DNA from: Terriglobia bacterium
Lineage (GTDB): Bacteria > Acidobacteriota > Terriglobia > Terriglobales > Acidobacteriaceae
NCBI GenBank assembly: GCA_020073165.1
Contig: JAIQFP010000012.1
Location: 1 to 64,000, forward strand
DNA: 64,000 nt
Direction: 5' to 3'
In this document: in pieces, positions 23,691-33,145 of the stretch
Layout of the letters: the number at the start of each line of letters is the position of its first letter
Position numbering within the stretch: the first letter of the stretch is position 1
The notes under the pieces: generated by a model
Told to the model about the DNA's origin: nothing
Database searches by the model: none
Seen by the model: only the letters and a program-made list of their open reading frames with translations
Position numbers and translations under genes: made by a program

Positions 23691-26009
23691 TCACGGCGCG
23701 CCATACAACTGCCGGTACACGTTGGCATTGCGCAGGATGGCCTGGACGTATTCGCGGGTTTCGGTGAAAGGAATGGATTCGACGAACTCCTGCGGGTCGC
23801 GGTACTTACCCTGTGCCAGCCAGTCCTGCACCCGATCTGCGCCGGCGTTGTAGGCGGCGAGCGCATATTCAAACGCGCCAAACTTGTCTACCATGCTGCG
23901 GAAATAGCGGGTGCCCAGTCGCATGTTCACTGCCGGGGTGAACAACTGCTGGGTGGAAAAATGCGCCAGCTTTTCCTGCTTGGCGACTCCCCTGCCCACC
24001 TTGGGCAGGAGTTGCATCAGGCCCACGGCGTTGGCGCGCGACACTGCGGCGGGGTTGAACTCGGACTCCTGCCGGATGAGCGAGGCCACGAGATAGGGAT
24101 CCAGCGAATTGTTTGCGGAAAATTTCTTTAGATCGGCCCAGTAGGGTTTGGGGAACAGTGCTTCCCAGTAGGGCCGCGGCAGGCTGGGCAGATCCACGGC
24201 AAAGTAGTTGGGCACCGCTTTTTTCAGGACTTGAATCGCCACGTCGTAACGGCCCGCGTCCTGGTACATGCGCGCGGTCTCGGCGGGGAGCCAGTTGCCT
24301 TTGTCCTCCGCGGCTGCGGCCTGCAGTTCGCGGGCGGCAAAGTCCAGCAGAGCGTCGTTCTCCAGCAATTCTGCCTTCTGCACGCGCAGGTCGTCGGTAG
24401 GTACTTCGTCTTCCGTCGCCTTGGTACCGGCATTCATTTGCGGGATGCGGTCCAGTAGCGCGAAGTGCACGGGATCGTTGTCGTCCTTCAGCTTGCGCAT
24501 TTGCTGGCGCGCCAACTCCCCGTAGTAGTAATTGCGAAAACGCTCGGAGAGCTTCTGGTAGTACGCCCGGGCCTTGCCCGGCTCGCCGTCCTCCTCGGCC
24601 AGACGCCCTCGCCAGTACAGGGCCGCGGGAATCTCTCCCGAGGCGGGATACAAAGCAATCTGCTGCTCGAACCCCTGCTTGGCGTCGTCGGTCCTGCCCT
24701 GGCGCAGGCTCAGCCAGGCCACCTTCCAGTGCGCGTAGGAGGCGCGGCTGCCGTTGGGAAATCGCTGCTGCAGCTCGCGGAAGGAATCAATGGCATGGTC
24801 GTAGTCGCGCCGGAGCAGGTAGATGTTGCCCGCTGACAGCAGGGCCTGTTCCATCCAGGGGCTGGTCGGGTCGGTTTGCCGAAGCTGGTCGAGGAAGCGG
24901 AGGAAGGCCTGGTCGTCATCAGCCGCGCGCGCAATCTCTCCCAGGTTGAACAGGCGCTCTGCATTCATTTCGGGAGGGAGATTCGCCAGCGCATCCAGCG
25001 CCTTCCTGGCATCCTTGTTCTGGCCGGCGCGGCGCAGTGCGGTTCCCATCGCCAACTGCACTTCCGGACGCTCGCTCGAGCTCACGGCTTCGAGCAGGTC
25101 GCGATACTCGCCGGCGGCGTCGCTGAACCGCTTGCCTTTCATCAGCAAGTCGGCGCGAGTGCGGCGCTCGTTCACGCCTGGGGGCGGAATCTGCGCGGAC
25201 GCGGCCAACCGCTTGAATTCGATTTCCGCCTGGTTGGCCTCCGCACTCAGCGGCATGGTGTAATACAGGTTGCGCAAGGCAGTGGTCGCCTTCTGGGGCA
25301 GTCCGGCAGCCGCATAGGCGCGGCCCAACACCAATTCCAGGTCCGCTCGCGTAGGTTGACGATCCTTCTCCAAGAGAGCAATTGACTCTTGCGGCCTGCC
25401 TTCGCTCAGCAGGGCGTTGGCATACAGGATGTGGGCATCGCGAATCAGCAGCGACTCAGGGTAAGTCTGCTCGAATTCGCTCAGGGTCGCAACCGCTTCC
25501 GCCGTTCGCCCGGTCTGAAAGTAACAGGTCCCCAGGTAATAACTGACGTAGTCGCCCAAGTCTCCGGCGCGCGGCTTGGCCCGGTTCAGGGGATCGACCG
25601 CTTTGGCATAGTCGTGATCGAGTACGTGCGCATAGCCCACCACCAGCCACGCCAGCGCCCCGGCGTCCTCCTTGGCGTGCCGCGTGGCGTAGGCTTCCAC
25701 TCCCGCGTAAGCTGCGGCGGTGCGGTCTTGGAGTAGTTGCCGTGCCATCGGCTTCAGGGTGGTCGAGGCCACAAACGCCTGGCGCATGCGGCGCAACCGT
25801 GGAGAGCTGCGTTTCTTGCGCCGCTTGGTTGAGGTCGATTTCTTTGCGGTGGTTTTACCGGGTTTGGCAGAGATGGAGCTGTTTCCGCCGCCGGACGGGG
25901 TTTTCTTGCCAGGCGATTGGGCAGCCGCAGCAGGAGCCAGCGGAGAAGGATCACCGCGCCATCCTGCGAGGATCAGAACGAGAACCAGTTGCCAACGATG
26001 GAGAACCAC
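23691..26009 (-). CDS. Soluble lytic murein transglycosylase-like protein
   Basis: A protein of 772 residues with a hydrophobic N-terminal segment (VLVLILAGWRGDPSP) and a basic Lys/Arg-rich stretch (TSTKRRKKRSS) before it becomes a long superhelix of TPR-like repeats. At the C-terminus is the SLT domain: ASLIRQESEF with the catalytic Glu, AVGLMQLLPK, VNMRLGTRYF, ALAAYNAGADRV. It should cleave glycan strands of peptidoglycan with 1,6-anhydro formation in the periplasm. Length and domain order match the Slt70 type, longer than Slt itself. The gene is nine bases behind the GAF-like gene, so they are probably cotranscribed. Confidence 0.93.
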   Translation of the reverse strand: MVLHRWQLVLVLILAGWRGDPSPLAPAAAAQSPGKKTPSGGGNSSISAKPGKTTAKKSTSTKRRKKRSSPRLRRMRQAFVASTTLKPMARQLLQDRTAAAYAGVEAYATRHAKEDAGALAWLVVGYAHVLDHDYAKAVDPLNRAKPRAGDLGDYVSYYLGTCYFQTGRTAEAVATLSEFEQTYPESLLIRDAHILYANALLSEGRPQESIALLEKDRQPTRADLELVLGRAYAAAGLPQKATTALRNLYYTMPLSAEANQAEIEFKRLAASAQIPPPGVNERRTRADLLMKGKRFSDAAGEYRDLLEAVSSSERPEVQLAMGTALRRAGQNKDARKALDALANLPPEMNAERLFNLGEIARAADDDQAFLRFLDQLRQTDPTSPWMEQALLSAGNIYLLRRDYDHAIDSFRELQQRFPNGSRASYAHWKVAWLSLRQGRTDDAKQGFEQQIALYPASGEIPAALYWRGRLAEEDGEPGKARAYYQKLSERFRNYYYGELARQQMRKLKDDNDPVHFALLDRIPQMNAGTKATEDEVPTDDLRVQKAELLENDALLDFAARELQAAAAEDKGNWLPAETARMYQDAGRYDVAIQVLKKAVPNYFAVDLPSLPRPYWEALFPKPYWADLKKFSANNSLDPYLVASLIRQESEFNPAAVSRANAVGLMQLLPKVGRGVAKQEKLAHFSTQQLFTPAVNMRLGTRYFRSMVDKFGAFEYALAAYNAGADRVQDWLAQGKYRDPQEFVESIPFTETREYVQAILRNANVYRQLYGAP

Positions 26010-26018
26010 TCTGTTGAA

Positions 26019-27146
26019 TTATCGCCGAAAATCAGCGCCCATGACCGAACTATCATCCTCGGCCAGGCTGCGGACGAGTTCGTGGCTGAAGTAATCGGCG
26101 CCGGCAGCCGCAGTGTTGCCGTACCGCTTCTGGTATGTGGCCCGGCTCTTTTCGATATCCTCCTTGAGGCGATCGTACAGGTCTTTGTTCTTACGGCCTT
26201 CGGCCACTTTGGCCTGGTTGTACAACTTAATTTCATCCACCAGCAAGCGGGCAAAGCGCTGGGCTTTGCGGTGCACCTCGGCGTCTTCCGCCGCCATTTG
26301 GGCGACCGGATCGGCCGCCACCGCAGCTTCGGTCCCTTCTGCGGCCGGAGCCGGGCTCGCCGGCTCTGAGGGCTCGCCCTCCGCTGCCGTGGATTCAGCC
26401 GGGGGAGTGGGCGGCGCAGCAGTATGGATTGGTGCGTGCGCAGCAAACGGATCAGAATACGAGCTAACAGTCGGCGCCGCCGGTATCGTCTCCGATTTCT
26501 CCGCCTCAGCAACGCCTTCCTTCTGGGCCTGTTTGCGCAGCGAAACCACTTCCAGCCAGGCGCTGGTGGAGGTTACTAGCAGTTCCAGCGCCTCCGAATC
26601 CATCTTCCCGCCCGCTTCGACGCCCGCATCCGCATAAACCAGCGCTGCTACTTTGTCTTTCAGCCGCAGCGGAATCAGCAGCACGCGATCGTCCCCAGGG
26701 GCGACAAACTGGGTGACGAAGCGCGGATCCATCTCGTTCGCAGTGCCTTTGAACGCCATACGCGACTCCAGGGCCCGGGCCGCGACCCCAGTGGTGACAT
26801 CCAAGGCAAAATCCTTGATCGCGTCGTCGTTCTTGCCGAGGCCTCGCCCTTGCCAGCCGGTCGCAGCACCGGCCTTCATGACGAACAGCGCCGCTCTCCC
26901 CGTATAGCGCACCGTATTGTCCAGCAGAGCGCGCAGAATTTCGCGCTGCGTGTTCCCGGCATGGATCGCAGAGATCGCTTTTAGCAGGTCAACCGCGCCA
27001 CTTCCGCCCGCCGCGGTCTCCCCTTGAGGTGGGATCTCCTGCAGAACCCGGGCCACCAGCTCGTCGCGCAACTGCGGAACATGGCTTTCCAGGACCTGCG
27101 ACACCACCTTCTCGACGATTTGCTCAATCCAGGTTCTCTCGGCCAT
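26019..27146 (-). CDS. GAF-domain-like protein with helical ends
   Basis: A protein of 375 residues. Residues 1-40 are an amphipathic helix (WIEQIVEKVVSQVLESHVPQ). Residues 50-200 have a GAF-like order (REILRALLDNTVRYTGRAALFV, VLLIPLRLKDKVAALVYADA). A Pro/Ala/Glu-rich linker (about 225-285) leads to a C-terminal helical segment (VHRKAQRFARLLVDEIKLYN, EDIEKSRATYQKRYG). GAF modules bind small ligands or interact with partners; no ligand-binding Cys or His is obvious. It is upstream of the lytic transglycosylase with a nine-base gap, suggesting a joint envelope role. The exact function is unknown. Confidence 0.75.
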   Translation of the reverse strand: MAERTWIEQIVEKVVSQVLESHVPQLRDELVARVLQEIPPQGETAAGGSGAVDLLKAISAIHAGNTQREILRALLDNTVRYTGRAALFVMKAGAATGWQGRGLGKNDDAIKDFALDVTTGVAARALESRMAFKGTANEMDPRFVTQFVAPGDDRVLLIPLRLKDKVAALVYADAGVEAGGKMDSEALELLVTSTSAWLEVVSLRKQAQKEGVAEAEKSETIPAAPTVSSYSDPFAAHAPIHTAAPPTPPAESTAAEGEPSEPASPAPAAEGTEAAVAADPVAQMAAEDAEVHRKAQRFARLLVDEIKLYNQAKVAEGRKNKDLYDRLKEDIEKSRATYQKRYGNTAAAGADYFSHELVRSLAEDDSSVMGADFRR

Positions 27147-27320
27147 TTTCAGTGTTCCATTCGCCCGTTGCCGCCGGCCCCCCGACGTTCGCAGGTTACT
27201 CCTAAGCTCTGATTATACGGTACTTGCCCACCTCTACAGATTGGACAGGGACATGTGCTGCGAGAACGCCCCACCGCCGAATTTATCGCAAACCGGCCAC
27301 CTCTGCATACGTCAAAAGAC

Positions 27321-27351
27321 TTGAGCCAAAGATCAGGTTACCAAGTAAAAT
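27321..27351 (+). promoter_or_regulatory. Possible promoter of the sigma-factor gene
   Basis: TTGAGC (27321-27326) and TAAAAT (27346-27351) are separated by 19 bases, about 50 bases before the sigma-factor start. The spacing is longer than ideal and the hexamers are only partial matches, so this is a weak call. Confidence 0.3.
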
Positions 27352-27403
27352 AACAGTTCTGTCCCTGGCCGAATGGCTCGAAAATTGTTGCATCGGAAGG
27401 AAG

Positions 27404-28033
27404 ATGAGCGCCATCCAACCCAAATTAGGTGAACCGATCAGCGACGAACTGGCGCTGGTTCAGGCAGCCAAGGGCGGAGACGTCGGAGCCTTCGAAGAAC
27501 TGGTCCGGCGTTACGACCGGAACGTATTTCGCATCGCGCAGCACATCACGCAGAACCGCGAAGACGCGGAAGACGTGGTGCAGGATGCATTCCTAAAGGC
27601 CTACAGCAACCTGGAACAGTTCCAGGGCCAGTCGAAATTTTATACCTGGCTGGTGCGGATCGCGGTGAACGAAGCGCTGATGAAATTGCGCCGGCGTCGC
27701 CCCGAGCGCATGGTCTCGCTGGACGAAGAGGTCAAGACGGAAGAAGATTCGCTGCCGCGCGAGGTGGCGGACTGGAGCCCTAACCCCGAACAGCAATATA
27801 GCCAGGCGGAGTTGCGGGACATCTTGACCCGTACTATTCAGGGTCTGCCCCCCAGTTTTCGGACAGTGTTTGTCCTGAGGGACGTGGAAGGTCTCTCGAC
27901 CGAGGAGACAGCTGAGGCTCTGGAGCTCAGCATTCCGGCGGTCAAGTCGCGCCTCCTGCGGGCTCGCCTGCAGTTGCGCGAACGGCTGAGCCGGTTCTTC
28001 CAGAAACGTGATGGCGGAGATGGCACAAAGTGA
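27404..28033 (+). CDS. ECF-type RNA polymerase sigma factor
   Basis: A protein of 209 residues (ATG 27404, preceded by GGAAGGAAG). Region 2 is AFEELVRRYDRNVFRIAQHI, EDAEDVVQDAFLKAY, FYTWLVRIAVNEAL; a variable linker follows (LDEEVKTEEDSLP); region 4 is LPPSFRTVFVLRDVEGLSTEETAEALELS with a helix-turn-helix ending VKSRLLRARLQLRE. It directs RNA polymerase to a small regulon, probably stress or envelope genes. The stop overlaps the GTG start of the downstream zinc-finger anti-sigma gene, so the pair is translated together. It is divergent from the GAF-like gene. Confidence 0.95.
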   Translation: MSAIQPKLGEPISDELALVQAAKGGDVGAFEELVRRYDRNVFRIAQHITQNREDAEDVVQDAFLKAYSNLEQFQGQSKFYTWLVRIAVNEALMKLRRRRPERMVSLDEEVKTEEDSLPREVADWSPNPEQQYSQAELRDILTRTIQGLPPSFRTVFVLRDVEGLSTEETAEALELSIPAVKSRLLRARLQLRERLSRFFQKRDGGDGTK

Positions 28034-28287
28034 AATGCTCTGAGTTCCTGCAAGAGCTAACCAATTATCTGGACGGCGTCCTGGACGCTCGCACAAAGGC
28101 CGAACTGGAAGATCATCTCGCCTGGTGCCACAACTGCTACGTCGTCTGCGATACCACCAAGAAGACCATCGAGATCTACCGCGACTCTCATCTCTACCCG
28201 CTTCCTGAGGATCTCCGGACGCGCCTGCGTTCCGCCATTATGGCGAAGTGTTCGAAGCGCAAGAAATTGGGCGGCGAGAGCACTTAG
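28030..28287 (+). CDS. Zinc-finger anti-sigma factor
   Basis: A protein of 85 residues starting at GTG 28030, which overlaps the TGA of the sigma-factor gene. The ZAS motif is visible as Cys3 and His29-x3-Cys33-x2-Cys36 (EDHLAWCHNC). No membrane helix follows, so this is a soluble anti-sigma factor. Such proteins bind the adjacent ECF sigma and release it on oxidation or zinc loss. The C-terminal half is short and basic (MAKCSKRKKLGG). Confidence 0.88.
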   Translation: MKCSEFLQELTNYLDGVLDARTKAELEDHLAWCHNCYVVCDTTKKTIEIYRDSHLYPLPEDLRTRLRSAIMAKCSKRKKLGGEST

Positions 28288-28563
28288 CGCTTGGCTGCTG
28301 CCGCGCAGACTTCTCACTGGTTGGAAGCCGGTCGCGATGGCGCCGTAAGGTATTTGTTCCCCGCAAATCTTTGCGCAGCAATTCTCCTCGTTCGTGTAAC
28401 TCTAATCTCAGCAAGCTCTTCCCCATTGTGAATCTGGAAGCTCACCTGCTGCGTACATCTGTCGAACCTTTTTGAGCAGGGCGGAATCTAAGCAAGTGAA
28501 TTAGTTCTTTTTTGGGAAACTACAGGAAGGGCCGGAAAGAGCCCAGGGTCTGGGGAGGGAGAT

Positions 28564-28800
28564 ATGATAGCGAGTTTGTTGGATGCCTTCTTTGGCTGTT
28601 GGCATAACCACTACAGTTTTCCCATCACGCTTCGTTCCGGTTCCCGCCGTAACACGGCGGCCTCCCTCACCGGCACTTACGTGGTGTGTCTGGACTGTGG
28701 CAAGGAGTTTCCCTACGACTGGCAGGAGATGAAGGTGATTACTTCCACGTCCGAAGCACACCGTCGCCTGCATTCGCTGGCTACCAAGCACGCTGCCTGA
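28564..28800 (+). CDS. Conserved 78-residue protein with one CxxC
   Basis: The ATG at 28564 is preceded by GAGGGAG. The protein reads MIASLLDAFFGCWHNHYSFP, then ITLRSGSRRN, TYVVCLDCGKEFPYDWQEMK. The CLDCGKEFPYDW segment is a zinc-knuckle-like CxxC. I have seen this protein type, with its 'CxHxxYSFPIT...TYVVCLDCGKEFPYDW' pattern, as a conserved hypothetical in Acidobacteriota; together with Cys12 and a His it could make a zinc site. A strong intrinsic terminator follows. Function is unknown. Confidence 0.8.
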   Translation: MIASLLDAFFGCWHNHYSFPITLRSGSRRNTAASLTGTYVVCLDCGKEFPYDWQEMKVITSTSEAHRRLHSLATKHAA

Positions 28801-28833
28801 CGATTGGACCTGCCTGCTTCCGCAACGCGAACC

Positions 28834-28857
28834 GCCGCGAGCAATCGCGGCTTTTTT
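28834..28857 (+). terminator. Intrinsic terminator of the 78-residue protein gene
   Basis: GCCGCGA and TCGCGGC form a perfect 7-bp stem with loop GCAA, followed by six T. It starts 34 bases after the stop codon. Confidence 0.92.
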
Positions 28858-28868
28858 CTTGTGCAACA

Positions 28869-29144
28869 CTACTTCTCGGCAGTGGTGGGATCGATCGTGC
28901 CCCTGATCTGGGAGATGCGGTTGGCCGGAAACCCACCCTGTTCCGCATGCTTGCGGATGGCCTGTTCGTTTTCCGCGATGTATACGCAGTAAATCTTGTT
29001 GTCCGTGACGTAGCTTTCGACCCACTGAATGGAAGGGCCCATGCCGCGCAGCACGGAACAGGATTTCTGCGAAACGGCCTGCAGTTCCTGTGGCGACAGC
29101 TTGCCGGCGTTGGGGATTTCGCGCTCGATGAGGAATTTAGGCAT
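28869..29144 (-). CDS. DUF4242 protein (small nickel-binding-type fold)
   Basis: A protein of 91 residues (MPKFLIEREIPNAGKLS...) with AGGAGG seven bases before the ATG at 29144. The layout (FLIEREIPNAG, WVESYVTDNKIYCVYIAEN, IRKHAEQGGFPANRISQI) is that of DUF4242, small ferredoxin-fold proteins in which a nickel-binding member is known (SCO4226). The Cys in SQKSCSVLRGM and the His in IRKHAEQGG are candidate ligands. The role is unknown. It converges with the 78-residue gene. Confidence 0.85.
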   Translation of the reverse strand: MPKFLIEREIPNAGKLSPQELQAVSQKSCSVLRGMGPSIQWVESYVTDNKIYCVYIAENEQAIRKHAEQGGFPANRISQIRGTIDPTTAEK

Positions 29145-29368
29145 TCTTACCTCCTGCTCTCTGGGTGATCGGCCCATAGAATACCATCCGCGGCCAGCGG
29201 CCTGAAGTAGCGGCGCATAGTCTCCAGGCGTTCCTCGGCTTTCCACGGCGGCGCCTTGTTCCATTTTCAGAACACAAATGCACTTCCAGTTGACTTGAGC
29301 GCGATTCGGTGACACACTCCCGCGCATTCCGGCAAGACTGTTGCAAGAGGCTGTCGCGTGCGCCGAAC

Positions 29369-32089
29369 ATGGACCCTGTCCCCATTCGCGAGGTTCTGGA
29401 CGAAGAAATCCAGCAGGTGGAGACCTCCCGTGGTTTGCGGCTGGATGATCAGTACCCGCAGCGCCCTCCGGCAAAACAGAGTCTGATTGGTCTGGCCTTC
29501 TCGGGCGGGGGCATTCGCAGCGCCACCTTCAATCTTGGCGTGCTGCAGGCGCTTGCCCAGACAAATCTACTGCGCGCCTTCGATTACGTCTCTACAGTTT
29601 CTGGCGGCGGGTATATTGGGGGTTGGCTGATGGCCTGGATGCATCATCAGCACATTGGCATCCAGTGGGTCGAAGAGTGCCTCTCGCGCAAGCCCTATTC
29701 GCCCAGCCATGCCGCCGACCCGCCCGAACTGCATTTCCTGCGCAACTACAGCAACTATCTGACCCCACGCAAAGGCCTTCTGGGCGCGGATTTCTGGGCG
29801 TTCCTGGCTGCGTACCTGCGCAATACGTTCTTGAACCAGACCATCCTGGTGCTCTCACTGTTGGCGCTGCTCCTGCTGCCGCGCCTGCTGGTGTATGTCC
29901 CACATGTGCTCGAAGCCGAAGAAGCGGAATGGGCGTGGCGAATCCCCTTCACTCAACAGCTGCTCACTTCCCAGCTCTCCGCCCTTGCGGGGGGACTGTT
30001 TCTGGGCCTAGTAGCGTTGATCTTTATCGGATTGAACCTGTTTTGGGTGGATGTGGATAACGACAAACCCTACCCTTGGTTCACCCGACAGTGGGCAGTC
30101 CAACTCTGGGTCGTGCTGCCGCTGATTGTCGCGGCCTCGCTGTTCGCCTATTCCGCTGGGCACCTTCTTCAGGAGTGGGGAATTCTGGACAGTCCCGCTC
30201 TCGGTCCTCCACTTCTGGGCATCGGCATCTACGCCGGCTTGTGGGCGCTGGCGCTCCTGGTCCGTCGGATCGCGGGCGTCCGAAGAGGGACCGCCGGTCC
30301 AGCCCGCCCGGCGGTGTGGTTGGTGCTGACTACGGCTGCGGCGACCGGTGCTCTGCTCAGCTACCTGTTCCTGCCGTATGCGAAGATCCTGATTCCTCCC
30401 GGCTCTCCTCCCGGGACGACCTACGATCTGTGGCGTGTACTCACGTTTGGCACAGCGGGATTCGTGGGGATCATGCTGCTGGCTGGCGTGCTCCATATCG
30501 GGCTGATGGGTCGTCGCATGCTCGACGCTCACCGCGAGTGGTGGGGGCGCCTGGGCGGTTGGATCCTGATTTACAGCATTGGATGGCTCTCACTTTTCCT
30601 GATTGCCATCTATGCCCCGGTGGGTCTCGCGAGGCTCTGGGACATTTCTTTCCAGCGGAAATACACGTTCACTACCGGCACACTGGTGTGGGTGCTCTCG
30701 ACTTTGTACGGCATTTTGTTCGGCAAGAGCGAAGCCACCAGCGGCGTTTTGAAGCCGGACACCCCGGTCACCAAGAAGCTCCTCGGATATGTCGCCCGCC
30801 TGACGCCCTATATCTTTATTCTCGGGCTGCTGCTGGCGCTTTCGGCTCTGGCCGCCTGGATTGCGAATGCGCTGCCAGGAAACCCGCCTCTACTGTCGGA
30901 GTGGCCCAGCGACATCGTCGACCCCCTGGTTCCGCTTTTCTGTGGTTTGTTTGCCGTGGCTGCGCTAGTGCTCTCCTGGCGCGTGGATATCAATGAGTTC
31001 TCCGTGCACCATCTGTACCGCAACCGGCTGATACGCTGCTACCTCGGCGCTTCCGCCCCCAAGCGCGACCGTCAGGCTCAGCCCTTCACCGGCTTTTCCG
31101 AAGCCGACGATCTGCCCCTGAAAGAGCTGCAGATCCCATTCCATTCCACTGACCCCAAAGATGCGCGGCCTTTCCCCATCTTGAACACCAGCCTGAACGT
31201 GGTGCGGGGCAAGGAACTGGCCTTGCAGACGCGCAAAGCCCGCTCCTTCGCCTTCACCCCGCTCTACGCAGGATTCGCTCGCCAGAAAGTGGAGAGCACG
31301 GAGTGGGAGCCGGCCTACGCGCTCACGGCGAAGGCTGGTTCCAAGCGCCCCGAATCTAAGGACGGCACCACCTTGGGAACCGCGGTTGCCATTTCTGGCG
31401 CAGCCGCCAGCCCCAACATGGGTTTCTACTCCTCGCCGCCACTGGCCTTCCTCATGACCCTGTTCGACGTGCGCCTGGGCTGGTGGGTGGGCAACCCGGC
31501 ACACCACGACGGATGGCTTCGCGGCAGCCCCATCGTCGGCTTCGTTTCCCTGCTCCGGGAGCTGCTGGGCTCTACCAACGACGATAACAAGTATGTTTAC
31601 CTCTCCGATGGAGGCCATTTTGAAAATCTGGCGGTGTACGAACTGGTGCGGCGGGGCTGCCGCTTGATTGTAGCCTGTGACGCGTCGTGTGACTCAGGGT
31701 ATGGTTTCGGCGATCTGCACAACGCCATCGAACGCTGCCGCACTGACTTCGGGGTTGAAATCGAGGTGGACACCAGCGAACTCAAGCCTGCTGACGATGG
31801 ACTCTCGCAGAGTCATTTCGCGGTGGGCAAGATCCACTACGTCCCCGGCTCGGAGCAGAATGACGGCGTACTCATTTATCTCAAGCCCGCGCTTCTGGCC
31901 GACGATCCGGCGGATGTCCTCGGCTACAAGGCCACCAATTCCCATTTCCCCCACGACACAACGGCCAACCAGTGGTTCGACGAAGCTCACTTCGAGAACT
32001 ACCGGGCACTGGGAGAAACTGCGGGGAGCGCGGCGTGCTCTAGCATCACCGACAAGATTCGCAAGGTGATGGTTCACGGCGCGGCTTAA
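29369..32089 (+). CDS. Membrane-embedded patatin-like phospholipase with split catalytic residues
   Basis: A protein of 906 residues (if ATG 29369 is used). It opens with a patatin start (LIGLAFSGGGIRSATFNLGV) and the nucleophile Ser in YVSTVSGGG (about residue 78). About ten hydrophobic segments then follow between roughly residues 150 and 560. The patatin part resumes with FTPLYAG..., and the catalytic aspartate lies in YLSDGGHFENLA (about residue 747). The two catalytic residues are thus separated by a large membrane insert. It likely hydrolyses membrane lipids. The start is uncertain; GTG 29309 would add 20 residues. No partner gene is adjacent. Confidence 0.85.
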   Translation: MDPVPIREVLDEEIQQVETSRGLRLDDQYPQRPPAKQSLIGLAFSGGGIRSATFNLGVLQALAQTNLLRAFDYVSTVSGGGYIGGWLMAWMHHQHIGIQWVEECLSRKPYSPSHAADPPELHFLRNYSNYLTPRKGLLGADFWAFLAAYLRNTFLNQTILVLSLLALLLLPRLLVYVPHVLEAEEAEWAWRIPFTQQLLTSQLSALAGGLFLGLVALIFIGLNLFWVDVDNDKPYPWFTRQWAVQLWVVLPLIVAASLFAYSAGHLLQEWGILDSPALGPPLLGIGIYAGLWALALLVRRIAGVRRGTAGPARPAVWLVLTTAAATGALLSYLFLPYAKILIPPGSPPGTTYDLWRVLTFGTAGFVGIMLLAGVLHIGLMGRRMLDAHREWWGRLGGWILIYSIGWLSLFLIAIYAPVGLARLWDISFQRKYTFTTGTLVWVLSTLYGILFGKSEATSGVLKPDTPVTKKLLGYVARLTPYIFILGLLLALSALAAWIANALPGNPPLLSEWPSDIVDPLVPLFCGLFAVAALVLSWRVDINEFSVHHLYRNRLIRCYLGASAPKRDRQAQPFTGFSEADDLPLKELQIPFHSTDPKDARPFPILNTSLNVVRGKELALQTRKARSFAFTPLYAGFARQKVESTEWEPAYALTAKAGSKRPESKDGTTLGTAVAISGAAASPNMGFYSSPPLAFLMTLFDVRLGWWVGNPAHHDGWLRGSPIVGFVSLLRELLGSTNDDNKYVYLSDGGHFENLAVYELVRRGCRLIVACDASCDSGYGFGDLHNAIERCRTDFGVEIEVDTSELKPADDGLSQSHFAVGKIHYVPGSEQNDGVLIYLKPALLADDPADVLGYKATNSHFPHDTTANQWFDEAHFENYRALGETAGSAACSSITDKIRKVMVHGAA

Positions 32090-32160
32090 ACCGTGCCGTT
32101 TCAAAACGTATCTTGTCAGGCCACGAATTCATCGGTTGCGGCGCCAGAAGCCGCAAGCCG

Positions 32161-32955
32161 CTAACGCGCAGCCAGCTTTTCCAGCGCCGTCTTGTTGCGA
32201 ATGACCAGCGCTGAGCCGCTTAGTTCGATGATGCTGCGCTTCCTGAAATCACCGAGAACACGAGTCACCGTCTCCCGCGAAGAGCCGATCAGCTGGGCTA
32301 TTTCTTCGTGGGTGAGAGTCAGCTTGAGGCGAAGCGCGTCCCCACTCGCTGGCGCATCTGCTGACCACTGCAGGAAGAGTCGCGCGAGCTTTTCCGAGAC
32401 CGAATGCGACAGCCCGACGGAGCGGATCACATCGTATGCCGACTGGCACTGCCGGCCGAGAGATTGAGCAGCGTGCAAGCAAGCATCCCCGTGCTGTTTG
32501 AGGAAGTCTAGAAAATCCTCGCTCCGTACGAACGCCAATTGGCAGGGCTGCAATGTTTCCGCGGTGAGTTCATGGGGTTGGCCCGTAATCACCGAATGCG
32601 CTCCCAGAATTTCGCCCGCCTGGGCAATTTTCAGGATGAAGGTCTTGCCGTCGCTGTTGGTAGCGAGCATTTTCACCCGGCCTTGACAGACTATGTAAAC
32701 GCCACGAGAGGCCTGGCCTTCCATGAACACAATCGCGCCATCCGGGTACGATGCCGTGTGCTTGATCTCGTCCAGAGCCTGCATGGTGGGTCGCGAGAGG
32801 GCACAAAAGAAGTTGTCGGTACGCAGCTTGCAACTCAGGCAGTCGTCAACGATCGGTAAGCCATAGGGCAGGTGCGCCTTGGGCTGTGGGTCTGCCGAGA
32901 TCTGCACCTGCGCCAGAGCGGAACGGGTAGCGATTGCTGTCTGTGGACTTGCCAT
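32161..32955 (-). CDS. Crp/Fnr-family transcription regulator with N-terminal cysteine cluster
   Basis: A protein of 264 residues (ATG 32955). An N-terminal Cys cluster (DDCLSCKLRTDNFFC; C-x2-C-x8-C) precedes a cNMP-type effector domain (YPDGAIVFMEGQASRGVYIV, GRVKMLATNSDGKT) and a winged helix at the C-terminus (LTHEEIAQLIGSSRETVTRVL). FNR uses a similar Cys group for an oxygen-sensitive iron-sulfur cluster, but the spacing differs here, so that role is inferred. The recognition helix has CRP-like Arg-Glu-x3-Arg residues (RETVTR). The palindrome GGTGATCTCAATCACC lies about 190 bases upstream and could be its own operator. Confidence 0.9.
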   Translation of the reverse strand: MASPQTAIATRSALAQVQISADPQPKAHLPYGLPIVDDCLSCKLRTDNFFCALSRPTMQALDEIKHTASYPDGAIVFMEGQASRGVYIVCQGRVKMLATNSDGKTFILKIAQAGEILGAHSVITGQPHELTAETLQPCQLAFVRSEDFLDFLKQHGDACLHAAQSLGRQCQSAYDVIRSVGLSHSVSEKLARLFLQWSADAPASGDALRLKLTLTHEEIAQLIGSSRETVTRVLGDFRKRSIIELSGSALVIRNKTALEKLAAR

Positions 32956-33145
32956 AAGACCTGTCCTTTCGGAGCACTCTGTAGAAGGGCAACTTAGGGG
33001 CCGTTCTCTTGCCGGCACAAGCGCTAAGAGCCGAGACACCGCAAGTGCAACAAAAGACGCGCTCCCTGCAAAGTCTGCTGCCCGCAACCTCGCAGGTAAA
33101 CCCCGGGTAAGGATTGGCGCCCGTGGGTCATTTCGCACAGTCTTG

